Origin: Manihot esculenta | Taxonomy: Eukaryota; Streptophyta; Magnoliopsida; Malpighiales; Euphorbiaceae | NCBI RefSeq assembly: GCF_001659605.2 | Contig: NC_035170.2 | Coordinates: 2,356,001 to 2,420,000, forward strand | DNA: 64,000 nucleotides | Reading direction: 5' to 3' | Part shown: piece after piece, positions 34,175 through 45,225 of the stretch | Layout of the letters: every line of letters begins with the position of its first letter | Position numbering within the stretch: the first letter of the stretch is position 1 | Notes under the pieces: model-generated | The model's input: only the letters and a program-made list of their open reading frames with translations | What the model was told of the DNA's origin: nothing | The model's database searches: none | Translations under genes and position numbers: made by a program

Positions 34175-34792
34175 TTTTTCAGCTACTTTCAGTGAAAAGG
34201 TGACAAGAACAGTAAGAAAGTTCTCTCCACATTTGGCAGCAAAGATGAGGCCTCCTCACATGTTAGTTGATGCTCAGTTGCTTTTCTATGTTTGTTTTTT
34301 GATTGGATAGAAATTGTGCTTACCACACTTGTATTTACAGGCCTGTCATTCGTGGCCGTCCTTCATCCAAAAAATCAGTATACATCTGTGGCCAACCTCG
34401 TGGGGTGTTTGTCTTCTTATTCTCAGCTGGTTGTTAGATTTCTCAAAACTTTATTCTCAATCAGTAGTTCAGTACTGATCTGTAATGGTTCTATGAATTT
34501 TACCTGATCAAATGATTTTCTTTTCTCAGCCAGTTTTATTCTGTGGTTCACTTCTGGCACTCTGCTGTTTGTTTTATGGGCATTTGGCATTGGCCTCCTT
34601 GGTAAATTCTTCATCCTATATATAATGCTTTGAATAATTCCTCGTATGATATTTCAGTTTTAATGAGCCAGTATATTGTTGCTTGCAGTTACAGTTCTTC
34701 ATGCAAGTGTCAGGACACCTAATCTGAAGGCACGCCTCAACACATTCCGGGAAGAATTTCGTGCTGTGTGGCGCAATTATAGTGAGCTGTGA
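34175..34792 (+). pseudogene. PRA1.A-type gene fragment, copy 3
   Basis: Exons 34175-34261, 34341-34429, 34530-34601 and 34689-34792 with canonical borders. Encodes SEKVTRT..MRPPHM, PVIRGRPSSKKSVYICGQPR, ILWFTSGTLL..GIGLL and VTVLHASVRTPNLKARLN to NYSEL and TGA. One Ala-to-Ser change is seen at the start of exon A. No frameshift or stop within these exons, but the N-terminal half and any start are missing. Confidence 0.78.
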
Positions 34793-35820
34793 CTGGTCAT
34801 GGAATTGAAGTGTACCACTCCATCCCTGATGCGCAACTTCAATTTCAGTTAAGTTGCAAGTATTCTTTGTAAATATAAACAAATTGTCAGCTCATTCGAT
34901 GGAGGATGTTAGAAAAAAGAAAAAAATTATTCTGCTTGATTTTCTTTTTTCCCTTCTGTGTTATGAAGTTCCCATATATTTTTCTTAAATAACTTTGACC
35001 GTCTTCTGTGATTTACCTGGAGTTCGAAAGTCAAAGAAAGCACTGTCGTTTTATTATCCATTTTATTTCTCATTGTTATTATTTTTTTTTTGTTGCTTCT
35101 ATTTATTTTAATGAAGAGCTTGTTTGAATCTTGGACTAATATCAAATTTAAGACAAATACTTTGTACTGTTCCCCTCTTCCACTGTATCAGGGTATGCCA
35201 TAATTCATTAGCCCTCCCCTTTGGCAAAGGAAATACTTGTCTGAATTCGATTCAGCATAGATCGAAATAGCTCTAAGATACAAATAAGTTGGTTCTTTTA
35301 TGAAAAAAATAAATGGATTCACTTCAATGTCTCTTTTAAGTTCATAATGAATCGGATTCACCTAAAAATAGAAGTTCATAATAAATCGGATTCACCTAAA
35401 AATTTTTATACTGGCAATGCTCATAAGATGGTGCCGGCAAAGAAGGGAAGACAAAAGTGGAAGGTATTACTTAACAGGTTAATGATTATACTGATTAAGT
35501 GGTGGTGCTGGTTAATGGGTTGTATTATTAGGGGTAGTGCTGTGACAAATACTGTGATGGTTGTGGTTGCTGATATCAGACAATCAGTGGCTTTGCTGCA
35601 GCTGCTCAAATGCTGATGCGGGCTTTCGTTGCGGGTGGTTGCAGCAGCGGCGAAAGCCAACATGATCTTTCGTGGCCTCTGATTAGTGAGATAGGTTTGG
35701 TGATGGAAGACTTTTTATACACTTTAATAAAACTTTTTATACACTTTAATCAAATAATATAAATTCGATTAAAAAAGCAAATAAAAATATATTTCAAAGA
35801 AAAGGGAACTAATTTTACAA
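34793..35820 (+). other. PRA1 3' duplicated flank, copy 3
   Basis: Parallel to 10645-11640, including the GC-richer block at about 35400-35680. A short direct repeat (GTTCATAATGAATCGG / GTTCATAATAAATCGG near 35341 and 35373) is extra. No supported gene. Confidence 0.55.
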
Positions 35821-35911
35821 TTTGTTTGGCCAGAAGTTTGAGATCTTATCTGCACATTTTGAAAAACTTATGAGTGATAAGTCTTGCTTGGAGTTTGATT
35901 TTTTTGGATTG

Positions 35912-35914
<3 letters not shown>

Positions 35915-35962
<48 letters not shown>
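35915..35962. repeat. (TA)24 microsatellite
   Basis: 48 bp of uninterrupted TA. The RLP1 flank has only short TA runs at the same place (about 11787-11812). Confidence 0.95.
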
Positions 35963-35965
<3 letters not shown>

Positions 35966-37052
35966 ACAAATAATGACTTGAGAATCATTCTAAGTAAACG
36001 GCCTTGGAAATAAATGTCAGAGAAATTCATCCACTTGTTATGCGTAAAGAAAGGTAGAGAATCATTCAAATTAGAAATTGAATGAATTGTCTAATATCAA
36101 AGAAAAAACAAATTTAGAAAATTGAGTTTTAACTTTATTTCAAAAACACCAAGAAATTTGGAATACAAAGACGGCTCCATTCTGATAGAGATACTCTAAT
36201 CAAAAGTTAATCAAGAGATTTCATATTTTAATAATGTTTAGAGAAAAAATACAGACACTGTATTTGAGAGTATATATAATTAAAATTTAAATAAATTAAA
36301 TATGTAAGACTAGAAAATAAGAATAAATCTTGTTGTAGGTTTTTACGGCAAATGAATAGAGATTGAAGTATAATAATAAATTCTTAAGAATTTAATGGTT
36401 AATGAATATAAATTTAGCCACTTTTAGTTATATTATATTAATTTTTAAAGATTTTAATTAAATTATAAATTAATAAAAAATTTAATTTTTATTTACGTAT
36501 TATATAAATATAATAAAATAATTTATATAAAATTGTCAAGTAAACGAGATATTTAAGTTCTAAAATTAAATACTATTATAATAAAATTTATAATTTTAGA
36601 ATTTTATCAATTTCTTTTAAAATTTAAATTAAATATTCTTTTATACTAATCCATGTATTTTAAATACAAGCTTTTTTTATTAGTAATATCAACAAATAAT
36701 GATATGAGAATTTTTCTAAGCAAATGGTCATGGAAATAAATGTCATATAAATTATATTCCACTTGTTATGCGTAAAGAAGGGTACAGAATTATTAATATT
36801 AGAATTTTTGAACTTTAATTTATATACACCAAGAAATTTGGAATGCCAACAAACACTTATCACATTCTTGATGGCTCTATTCCGACAAAGATATCTGTAT
36901 TTTTTTTTTTTAAATTTATTTTTTATATATCAAGATGTTAGGAAAAATCGATTTTGATACCTCCAAAATTACTTTAAGCGGGATTTAGCAATACTGAAAA
37001 AGAAAAGTCAAGTCGCTGCCAATAAGAACAATTACTTTTCCCACATTCATAA

Positions 37053-37063
37053 TATTATAAATA
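37053..37063 (+). promoter_or_regulatory. Putative TATA box of RLP3
   Basis: TATTATAAATA, 65-75 bp before the ATG, with the same AAATGCTTGCCCTGATTTTT downstream as RLP1. Confidence 0.5.
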
Positions 37064-37127
37064 CTAAATGCTTGCCCTGATTTTTTAATACCTCAAAGTT
37101 CCCAACTTTTTAGCTTTCTTCAACAGA

Positions 37128-39905
37128 ATGGCTAGTCTAGTATGGCTTGCTAGCTTTCTCCTTTTGTTTCACTCTCATTTTCAAGCTTCAGTTTCCTTTT
37201 CTTTGAATTCCAACTCTTCAGCAATGTTGTGCCAACGAGACCAGAGTCTTGCCTTGCTCCAATTGAAGGAAACCTTTTCCATCTCTCGTTATTATCCCAA
37301 GCCTTATCTCAAGACAAAGTATTGGAAAGAGGGCACTGATTGCTGTTGGTGGGATGGGATTACATGTGATATGGAAACGGGTAATGTAATTGGCCTTCAC
37401 CTTTCTAATAGCTTCTTGTATGGTCCTATCTATTCTAACAATCCTCTTTTCTCTCTTAGCCATCTCCGAAAACTCGACTTGTCTTTTAATGATTTCAACC
37501 ACTCTCGAATTGTTCCTCAGTTTGGCCAGTTTTCCAAGTTAACACATCTTAATCTAAGCTATTCTCGTTTTGTGGGTCAAATTCCTTCAGAAATTACTTA
37601 CCTGTCAGGTTTGCTATCTCTTGATCTTTCTTCGAATGATGGTTTGATATCAGAAACCACTATTTTTACCAAGCTTGTTCAAAACCTAACCCAATTACGG
37701 GAATTGGACTTGAGTGATGTAAACATGTCTGTGGTTGCTCCTAGTTCCTTGATGAATTTGTCTTCTTCTTTGACATCTCTCAAACTTTACTCGTGTGAAA
37801 TGCAAGGAAAAATCCCCGATATCAGTCGTCTATCTAAATTGGTTTCACTTGGTCTTTCTTGGAATTATTTGACAATAGAACCAATGGTTTTTGACAAGCT
37901 TGATAGAAATCTAACCAAGATAAGAGACTTAGCCTTCGGAGATGTAAACATGTCCATGGTTGAACCTAGTTCTTTGATCAATATCTCTTCTTATTTATCA
38001 TCGCTTGAACTTCGATATTGTGAATTGAAAGGGAAATTTCCAGACAACATAATTCAACGATCAAACCTCCAACTGCTTGATTTATTGGGTAATGAAGATC
38101 TCAACGGTTCCTTACCTCGGCATAACTGGAATAATTCTCTCAGGTCTTTGTCTCTTTCTTTGACACAAATTACAATATATTTGGACCATGATTTTATCAG
38201 TAATTTGAAGTCTTTAGAAACTTTGAAGCTCAGCAGCTGCAATTTTAGAGTTTCAAATTTGAAATTATTGGGTAAGTTGACTCGACTTATTAGGTTGGAT
38301 ATTTCTTCCAATAATTTCAGTTTTCAAATTCCATCTTCACTTGAAAGTCTTATGCGACTCTCTTATTTAGACCTTTCCTATAACAATTTAAGTGGTCAAA
38401 TTCCATCTTCACTTGGAAGTCTTAAGCGGCTCTCTTGGTTAGACCTTTCCAATAACAATTTCAGTGGTGAGATTCCCTCCTCTTTTAAAAACCTTAAACA
38501 ACTTCAGATTTTGCAGCTCCAAAACAACTTATTAAATGCAACAATACCACCCTCTGTGTTTACCCTGCCTCAATTGCAGTCTTTAATCCTCAACAATAAC
38601 CAACTTACCGGTCATTTAGGTCCATTCCAAGACAATTCACTGAGCTATATTGATTTGAGCAATAACAAGTTGTACGGCTTCATTCCAAGCTCAATTTTCA
38701 AACTTGCGGACTTAACTGTTCTCATTCTTTCATCTAATAAATTGGTAGGAGAAGTTTCTTCAGCAGTTTGCAACCTAAACTCTCTCCAAATTCTTGACTT
38801 GTCAAACAACAGTTTGAACGGCTTCATCCCACAATGTTTGGGAAATTTCAGCAATGATCTCTCGGTGCTGCATTTGGGCATGAACAATTTCCAAGGAACC
38901 ATCCCTGAGACGTTTTCAGCAAGAGGCAGCTTGAGATATTTGAACTTCAATGGCAATCAATTGCAAAGGAGAATCCCTCTGTCCATTTCCAATTGTAGAA
39001 ATTTGGAGATTTTAGATCTTGGAAACAATAATATAGATGACTCATTCCCCCATTTCTTGGAAACTCTTCCGGAGCTGCAAATTCTAATTCTGAAATCCAA
39101 TAAACTCCATGGATTTGTGAAAGGGTCCTCTACCAATTATTCCTTCTCAAAGCTGCGAATGTTTGACCTCTCCGATAACATGTTGAGCGGGCCATTACCT
39201 TCTGGGTATTTCAATAATTTCAAAGCAATGATGAACTTTGATGTGAAGATGGAGTACATGAGGGCACCAAATTATTCTTACGATTATTCTGTGAGTCTGA
39301 CATTCAAAGGAGTTGAGATTGAGTTGGTGAGAATCCAAACACTTCTTACAACCATTGATTTGTCAGGCAACAAATTCACAGGGGAGATCCCACAGTCTAT
39401 TGGAAAGCTTAAAGCACTTAAGTTGCTCAACTTTTCTCACAATCAACTCACGGGCAATATTCAACCATCATTGAGGGAATTGTCCAATTTGGAATCACTA
39501 GACCTCTCTTCAAATTTTCTTGTTGGAAGGATTCCTATGCAGTTGACAGGTTTAACATTTCTGCAAGTATTTCGGGTTTCAGATAATCGACTTGAAGGAC
39601 CCATACCTGAAGGAAAGCAGTTCAACACATTTGATAAAAGTTCATATGAAGGAAATTTGGGATTGTGTGGATTTCCACTAGAAAAATGCAATAATGGGGA
39701 GAGGCAAAAACCAGAAATATCCAAGGAAGATGATTCCAATTCTAAATTTGGATTTGGGTGGCAACCTGTAGTTACAGGGTATGGATGTGGAGGAATATTT
39801 GGTATTGCAATGGGATATAGTTTGTTTAAAACAAGAAAACCAATATGGTTTGTGAGGATAGTTGAAGGACAAAGACGTCCAAACCCAAAAAGATTCAAAA
39901 ACTAG
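37128..39905 (+). CDS. RLP3: Cf-9-type LRR receptor-like protein
   Basis: A 925-residue intact single-exon frame. Signal peptide MASLVWLASFLLLFHSHF, N-terminal cap with CQRDQSLALLQLK and CCWWDGITCD, about 25 LRRs, island loop near FDVKMEYM, cap LCGFPLEKC, one membrane helix (about 880-900) with [14 protein letters not shown], short basic tail ending KRFKN, no kinase. The C-terminal third is almost identical to RLP1 and RLP2, while the 5' flank and N-terminus follow RLP1. It carries two to three copies of the 24-residue [11 protein letters not shown] unit (38306-38470) where RLP1 has five. It lacks the extra LRR block of RLP2. Probable surface receptor for an unknown ligand, by family analogy. 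Confidence 0.93.
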   Translation: MASLVWLASFLLLFHSHFQASVSFSLNSNSSAMLCQRDQSLALLQLKETFSISRYYPKPYLKTKYWKEGTDCCWWDGITCDMETGNVIGLHLSNSFLYGPIYSNNPLFSLSHLRKLDLSFNDFNHSRIVPQFGQFSKLTHLNLSYSRFVGQIPSEITYLSGLLSLDLSSNDGLISETTIFTKLVQNLTQLRELDLSDVNMSVVAPSSLMNLSSSLTSLKLYSCEMQGKIPDISRLSKLVSLGLSWNYLTIEPMVFDKLDRNLTKIRDLAFGDVNMSMVEPSSLINISSYLSSLELRYCELKGKFPDNIIQRSNLQLLDLLGNEDLNGSLPRHNWNNSLRSLSLSLTQITIYLDHDFISNLKSLETLKLSSCNFRVSNLKLLGKLTRLIRLDISSNNFSFQIPSSLESLMRLSYLDLSYNNLSGQIPSSLGSLKRLSWLDLSNNNFSGEIPSSFKNLKQLQILQLQNNLLNATIPPSVFTLPQLQSLILNNNQLTGHLGPFQDNSLSYIDLSNNKLYGFIPSSIFKLADLTVLILSSNKLVGEVSSAVCNLNSLQILDLSNNSLNGFIPQCLGNFSNDLSVLHLGMNNFQGTIPETFSARGSLRYLNFNGNQLQRRIPLSISNCRNLEILDLGNNNIDDSFPHFLETLPELQILILKSNKLHGFVKGSSTNYSFSKLRMFDLSDNMLSGPLPSGYFNNFKAMMNFDVKMEYMRAPNYSYDYSVSLTFKGVEIELVRIQTLLTTIDLSGNKFTGEIPQSIGKLKALKLLNFSHNQLTGNIQPSLRELSNLESLDLSSNFLVGRIPMQLTGLTFLQVFRVSDNRLEGPIPEGKQFNTFDKSSYEGNLGLCGFPLEKCNNGERQKPEISKEDDSNSKFGFGWQPVVTGYGCGGIFGIAMGYSLFKTRKPIWFVRIVEGQRRPNPKRFKN

Positions 39906-39923
39906 TATTTCTTGGTATTTACA

Positions 39924-40006
39924 GGTAATGTTTTGTAATATTTATTTCTTACAATTCTTCTTCTTCTTCTTCTTTTTCTTTTTTCATGAAATTTCTAACA
40001 TGTTAG
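39924..40006 (+). other. Putative 3' UTR intron of RLP3
   Basis: Conserved borders as in RLP1 and RLP2, but a shorter interior of 83 bp. Confidence 0.4.
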
Positions 40007-40950
40007 GTAGATGAAGAATAAGTGAGCAGATGCAAAATGAAGATACAGATCGGACATGAATGCAGTGGAAAATATAGCATTATATTTCTTTTTCTTTTTT
40101 TTTTTTCTTTTAAAAATATTGTCTTTTTAATATGTATAAAAAATTAAAAATAAAAATTATAAAACTGATAAAGTATTATTATTTTGAAACTATAGCATCT
40201 GAATAAATATGAGATGTATTAGATTCTATTTTTTAAATTTTCAATTTTTCATTTCAAAAAGTATATTAGAGAGAAAGGTATAATTTAATTTTGAAAAATA
40301 AATCTTGTAATGGGGTTTTTCTTTTTGTAATTTTTATATTTTTTAATTTTTATTGTTCAAGAAAGGGAAAATTTTATGAAATTATGTAAAGATTTTAAAC
40401 AGAAAAATTATTTCTTGATCTATTAATTTAATGGTTTTAAAAATAAAACTTTATGAATATTTTTAAAAATTTCCAAGAACTATATTTCAACCTTTTAGTC
40501 TAGTTTAAGAAAAATAAAATTTTATTTATATCTGGATTACCAAAAAAAAAAATATTTATATAAGTTTCAATTTCCTAATTCACTCTCATCAATAAATAAA
40601 AAGAATTGTTCAGAATAGAATTTCTTAAATTATCTTAATAATATAATTTTAAAGTCATAGTTAAATTAAAAATCTTTACATATGAAAAATGTATGATATG
40701 GTGAAACCGGTGAGGTTATTTTTTTTTTTCATTTACAGTATTTTTTCTGAAATTTAATAAAATTTATAAGTAATTATTCATTAAACTTTCAACAATAAAT
40801 TAATTTTTCAATTAATTTTTTATTTCAAATAGTTTTTTCATTAAAAAAATATAAATTACTGTTAATTAATCATAGATAAGAGATTTTACATTTTTTAACA
40901 ATGAAAATACTATTTTAAATGTGAATATTATTTTTATAATAGACCGTTAT
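40007..40950. other. RLP3 3' flank with empty MITE site
   Basis: Homologous to the RLP1 flank but lacks the MITE: a single ATTAATTT stands at 40422-40429 exactly where RLP1 and RLP2 have MITE insertions. No gene. RT-C enters at 40951. Confidence 0.75.
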
Positions 40951-43187
40951 TGTAATACCCGGCTAGAGTCCGGCATCGGAATTCCTGTACTCCGGTGGAA
41001 TCTCGGGTGTCGGAATTCTCTAGAAGGGTAATACATATGTTTTAAGTATGCTTTTAAAGAGTTTTAAGTATGTTTTTAAAGGGATTTTAAGGTTTAAAAA
41101 GGGTTAGAGAAGTAAGTTTTTGAAGAAAAAGCAACAAAGGAGAAATGCAAAGGTTCGGCCGCCGAAGGTCACTTTCGGCCGCCGAACATTGCATGGTTTC
41201 GGCTTCACATTCGGCTGCCGAAGGTGGTCTGGCCAGCCGCCTATAAAAGGCCCAAGGGCCGGTGAGAGGAGGGTATTTCTCCTCCACCAGCAGCCAAAGG
41301 TGAGCAAAAACCCTTCCCACGTTGACTTTGATGTTTTCCATGATTTTTCACCAAATCTTCCAAGGTTTTAAGAGTTTTGGGATGTTTTGAAGGTTTTTAG
41401 CAAAAAGAGCAAAGTTTGGAAGCTTGGAGCGTTGGGAGAGATTTTCTTCATAACTCCACGTTAGGATCCTCCAACCTTGAGTTCTTCAAGAGGTAAGGGA
41501 TAGATCCTAAGCTTCTAATATGTTTTTTAAAGGTTTTATGGAAGTTTATGGGGTAGTATGCATGATTAAGTTTATAGGAGGTTTTTGATGATCTATGTGT
41601 TAAGTATGTTTTAAGTGTTGTTTGATGTGTTTGTTGGGGTTATAGGCTAGTTTTAAACCCCTTTGTGCATATATATGTGTATATGCTAGTTGGGAGTAGT
41701 TGATATGCATGTTGAGAAGAGTTGGAGGAAAGTTTGCATGAAGCAGAGCAGGTTTCTGCCTTCGGGAGAAACCAGGTTCGGCCGCTGAAGAGGGGTTCGG
41801 CCGCCGAATGTGCTTAGGAGGTGGTTTCGGCTGCCTAAGCTTGCCTCCGAAAAATGAGACTTTCGTCTCTGGAGGGAAGGTTCGGCCGCCGAAGGTTGAG
41901 TTTCGTCTCTGGATGAGACTTTCGGATGCCGAATGTGCACCCGAAGGAGTGTAATAGGACTTTCGGCCGCCGAAGGTAGAGGTTCGGCCGCCGAAAGTAG
42001 GTGAGTTTCGTCTCTGGAGGGGAGTTTCGGCCGCCGAACCTGCCGCCGAAAGTGCCCTGTCCAGCCTTCTTTTGCATGTTTTATGTGAGTGTTTTAGGAG
42101 GTTTTAGAGGGGCTTTGGGGAGTCCTTAAGAGTTGTTTATGAGTTAGGTTGGTCACTCATCTGAGTCCTATTGTGTAGGAACGGACCAGAGAAACCAGGG
42201 AGATCAGCAGTAAGCACTGCTATAGAACCTGCAAAGTCAGTTTAAAGTCAGCCAGAGGTGAGTGGGACTAACTATGCATGTTTTTAAATTGGTGTTTAAA
42301 GACAATAATAGCATGAACATGAGACACGCATCATGAATGCCATGAAATATTAGGTTGTTTGCATTAGAGTTCACGAAGATGACGCATTGCATTGATATGA
42401 TTGATGATGTGGATGGACATTAGGATGATTCATTAGCCCTTTGATTTTGGTATACGAAGTCCTGTGGTGCCCATAATAGGGCCGGGCAATAGCTCTGAGT
42501 CACGAAGTCCTGTGGTGCTCTTTTTAGGGCCGGGCATTTGTACGAAGTCCTGTGGTGCTCTCTTTAGGGCCGGGCATAGAGCTAAGGGATTTTTGAATCA
42601 GTCCATCCGTGATGTGAAATGTTTGTGCTTTGATGCATTCATGATGGCATATGTTTTTATAAATGTTTTTATAGTTTCCGCTCACTGGGCTATAGAAGCT
42701 CATCCCTCTCCCTTAACCCCAGTTTTGCAGGTTCAGAGGACAGAGAGAGAAAACAGAAGAGTTCAAGAAGAGTACATAGAGTGTTGTAATAGTTAGTATG
42801 GACATGTAAATGTAAAGAGACAGTGTGATGTATAGTGGATAGATGGTGCTTGATGTATAAGAATTGGTATTCCCTTGTGTATATACATGATCATTTTATA
42901 TAAATGTTTTATAGTTATGTATGAAAAACCGGGCTTGACATAGTATAAGTTTGAGCTGCCTTGAGCAAAAGTGAGAGCTCTGGTAGATATGTTATAGTAC
43001 AGAGATAGAGTATGCACAGGTCAAGCCTTGGCAGAAAGAAAAGTTTTAATTTTTTTACAGAGAATGTATGATCATGTATGGGATTTCACAGATACACAGA
43101 GTTCCAAGTAGGCTTACTACGGGTCCCGGAGCCTTAAGCCGATCTGGATCCTAGTGCTGGTAGCAGTTCGGTTTCCTGGCTGTTACA
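40951..43187 (+). repeat. RT-C 5' LTR
   Basis: 2237 bp. It carries many TTCGGCCGCCGAA-type palindromes (for example 41154-41166, 41174-41186 and several between 41775 and 42050), a TATA box at 41241-41250, and a triplicated block TACGAAGTCCTGTGGTGC at about 42451-42570. Confidence 0.93.
41241..41250 (+). promoter_or_regulatory. TATA box in RT-C LTR
   Basis: CTATAAAAGG directly after the first cluster of GC palindromes; repeated at 45516-45525 in the 3' LTR. Confidence 0.6.
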
Positions 43188-43190
43188 GAG

Positions 43191-43202
43191 TGGTATCAGA
43201 GC
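43191..43202 (+). other. RT-C primer binding site (tRNA-iMet type)
   Basis: TGGTATCAGAGC three bases after the 5' LTR. Confidence 0.92.
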
Positions 43203-43448
43203 AGTTAGGTTCACATGGTCGGACCTAGATGGTTTGAAATGGGTTCACAGAGGTTAGAGTTGGTCAAGCACCATAGGGAAACATGTCCATTAGGATAGGA
43301 TGTCAGTCCTGTCTTTATGATGTTGTGAAATGCCATGATTTATGCATGTGCATTATATTATATGTGATGTATGTTTGAGGTTCATGTGTATCACATGGAC
43401 TATATGTTGTTGATGTAGTGTATATGTTGTTTTCCAGAGAGAGTTAGA

Positions 43449-44822
43449 ATGAGAGGAACTCGTCGATCTACGAGATTGACTAGAGTACCACCTAAAAGTG
43501 AGGGAACAGCTGCTCGTCCTCCTGCAATGCCAAGGACAAGGACACATAGGTTAAGCAGGGAGGGAACGTCACGAGACCCTAGGAGGTCTCCGGACGAGAG
43601 CAGAAGAGGAGTAAGTAGAGGAAGAAGATTAGAAGAAGTAAGAGAGGCTATGGATGTGGATCAGGGAAGAGATGAAAGCATGGGTGTGAGAAGGTCTGAG
43701 GAAGGTATGGGGGAGTCCCAGGGAAGAGCACAGGGTCCCGAGTATCCGATGGGAAGTACGTCGGATTACTCCAGCTATGCCCCATATCCACCCTATATGC
43801 CTTATATGCCATATCCTTCTTTTTATCCACCTTACTACATGTATCCACCCCCACCTTTTCAACCAAGTCCAGCATATTCTGAACCAAGAGAAATAGTACC
43901 TCCACCACCACCACCAGAAATAGTAACCCCTGGTGTGGAAGTACAACAACCCGGTTCTTCAGGAGGAAGTAAGGTGAAGATGACTGAGTACTTGAAGTTG
44001 GACGCTCCTAAGTTTAATACTGGAGATGATCCCTTTGAGTATCTCAATGCAGTTAGGATGATAATAAGCGAGTTAGGAGCAGATGATTGCAGGGCCATAG
44101 AAATGGCAGGGTTCACATTAAAATGTAAGAAAGCCAGAGAATGGTTCAAGAACTATGTGGACCCCAAGATAGATAGTATGACATGGGAAGAGTTTGCGAA
44201 CGAGTTCGCCGGCTGGGCTTTTCCGGACAGTTCCAGGGAACGAAAGGTAGTGGAGTTTGAACAGCTCAGACAGACGGAAGAAATGAGCGTGGATGAGTAT
44301 ACGGACAAGTTCCTGGAATTGTTACCATACGTGGGTCAGGCGTATGATACGGATCAGAAGAAGGCGAGGAGATATGCCACAAGGCTTCATCCTAGGTATT
44401 TCTCCTTGATTCTTCCGGCAGAGAAGGAGAGTTTCCACTCTATAGTGGATGCAGCTAGGAAGATGGAGGCCAGTGCCATTATACAAGGGACAGTCAAGCA
44501 GTCTGTGGCACAGTCCTCAGGTCCCAAGAACCTGGAGACAGGTGATGTTGATCTCTCCTCTTTGAACGAAGCAGATACCAAGAGTAATAAGGGAGAAAGA
44601 GGTCTTAGGAGATCAAAGAGGGGTAAGTTCTGGAATAAGCTGAAGGCAGGTCTGAGTTTAGATAGTGGTTCTAGAACAGGTACAGAGGTTCCAATGTGTG
44701 GGAGATGTGGGAGATCGCATGGAGGAGGTTGTCATTTTGGGACTACAGGATGTTTCAGATGCGGCCAGGAGGGAAGGATCAGAGTGCGCAGCGAAAGCTT
44801 GCAAAGCGCAGGGAGCAGGTGA
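43449..44822 (+). CDS. RT-C gag protein with truncated zinc-knuckle end
   Basis: 457 residues. The N-terminal part is Arg/Ser-rich and then Pro/Tyr-rich (YPPYMPYMPYP). The capsid-like gag domain is about residues 180-350 (YLKLDAPKFNTGDDPFEYL, AREWFKNY, FEQLRQTEEMSVDEYTDKF). A Cys/His stretch follows (CGRCGRSHGGGC) and then the start of a CCHC knuckle, CFRCGQEG. There the family sequence ends and an unrelated tail RIRVRSESLQSAGSR begins, so the pol deletion starts inside the knuckle. It could still assemble particles with enzymes from another element; this is inference. Confidence 0.8.
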   Translation: MRGTRRSTRLTRVPPKSEGTAARPPAMPRTRTHRLSREGTSRDPRRSPDESRRGVSRGRRLEEVREAMDVDQGRDESMGVRRSEEGMGESQGRAQGPEYPMGSTSDYSSYAPYPPYMPYMPYPSFYPPYYMYPPPPFQPSPAYSEPREIVPPPPPPEIVTPGVEVQQPGSSGGSKVKMTEYLKLDAPKFNTGDDPFEYLNAVRMIISELGADDCRAIEMAGFTLKCKKAREWFKNYVDPKIDSMTWEEFANEFAGWAFPDSSRERKVVEFEQLRQTEEMSVDEYTDKFLELLPYVGQAYDTDQKKARRYATRLHPRYFSLILPAEKESFHSIVDAARKMEASAIIQGTVKQSVAQSSGPKNLETGDVDLSSLNEADTKSNKGERGLRRSKRGKFWNKLKAGLSLDSGSRTGTEVPMCGRCGRSHGGGCHFGTTGCFRCGQEGRIRVRSESLQSAGSR

Positions 44823-45225
44823 TAAAGGACTAATAGATAAAGGTTTTGGGTACTGATGCATGAAGGGCATATATGGAAGTTACAACAGTGTTTCTGGAGC
44901 AAATAGCTCAGAAACAATAGAAGAACACAGAGATGGTTAGGTAGCTAGGTATAGAGTGTCAGGCGAGAGATATGGTATTGCTGAATGTGTCTCCAATACT
45001 AGTGGAGGTTCACTATAGGAGGAATGATCAAGAAGTTGAGAAACAAAGAGGTTCCGATGGTAAAGGTTTTGGTGAACCACTATAATCTAAAGGAAGGACA
45101 TCGTGGAGACACAGGAGTTTATGTTCCAGCAATACCTATGTTTGTTTAGAGTTAGTTTTCCCCTTTTCTATGTGTTTATATGTTTAAGGAACATTCGGGG
45201 ACGAATGTTCTTAAGGGGGGGAGAA
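44823..45225 (+). other. RT-C pol remnant and polypurine tract
   Basis: Short remnant of the pol 3' end (a reading like VKVLVNHYNLKEGH, broken by stops) and 3' untranslated sequence. The polypurine tract AAGGGGGGGAGAA is at 45213-45225, directly before the 3' LTR. No intact frame. Confidence 0.6.

Larger units (their letters stand above)
35821..37127 (+). other. Type I RLP 5' flank (RLP3)
   Basis: Non-coding, aligns with 11641-12980 before RLP1. It includes the (TA)n tract and the promoter. Confidence 0.65.

Noticed and set aside
35347..35616. 89-codon plus-strand frame (NAHKMVPAKKGRQKW..) as a small gene
   Set aside because: The homologous block at about 11210-11440 has a different reading frame with stops, so the frame is not conserved.
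35822..36013. Small protein with a long Tyr-Ile repeat
   Set aside because: It is the (TA)n microsatellite translated.
41154..42050. Regular GC palindromes suggesting a CRISPR-like array
   Set aside because: Spacing is irregular, there are no uniform spacers, and they sit in the LTRs of a plant retrotransposon.
41087..42796. Several open frames in the RT-C LTRs, such as 41120-41371 and 42464-42796
   Set aside because: They lie in LTR sequence, have no start context or family resemblance, and are repeated in the other LTR simply as part of it.
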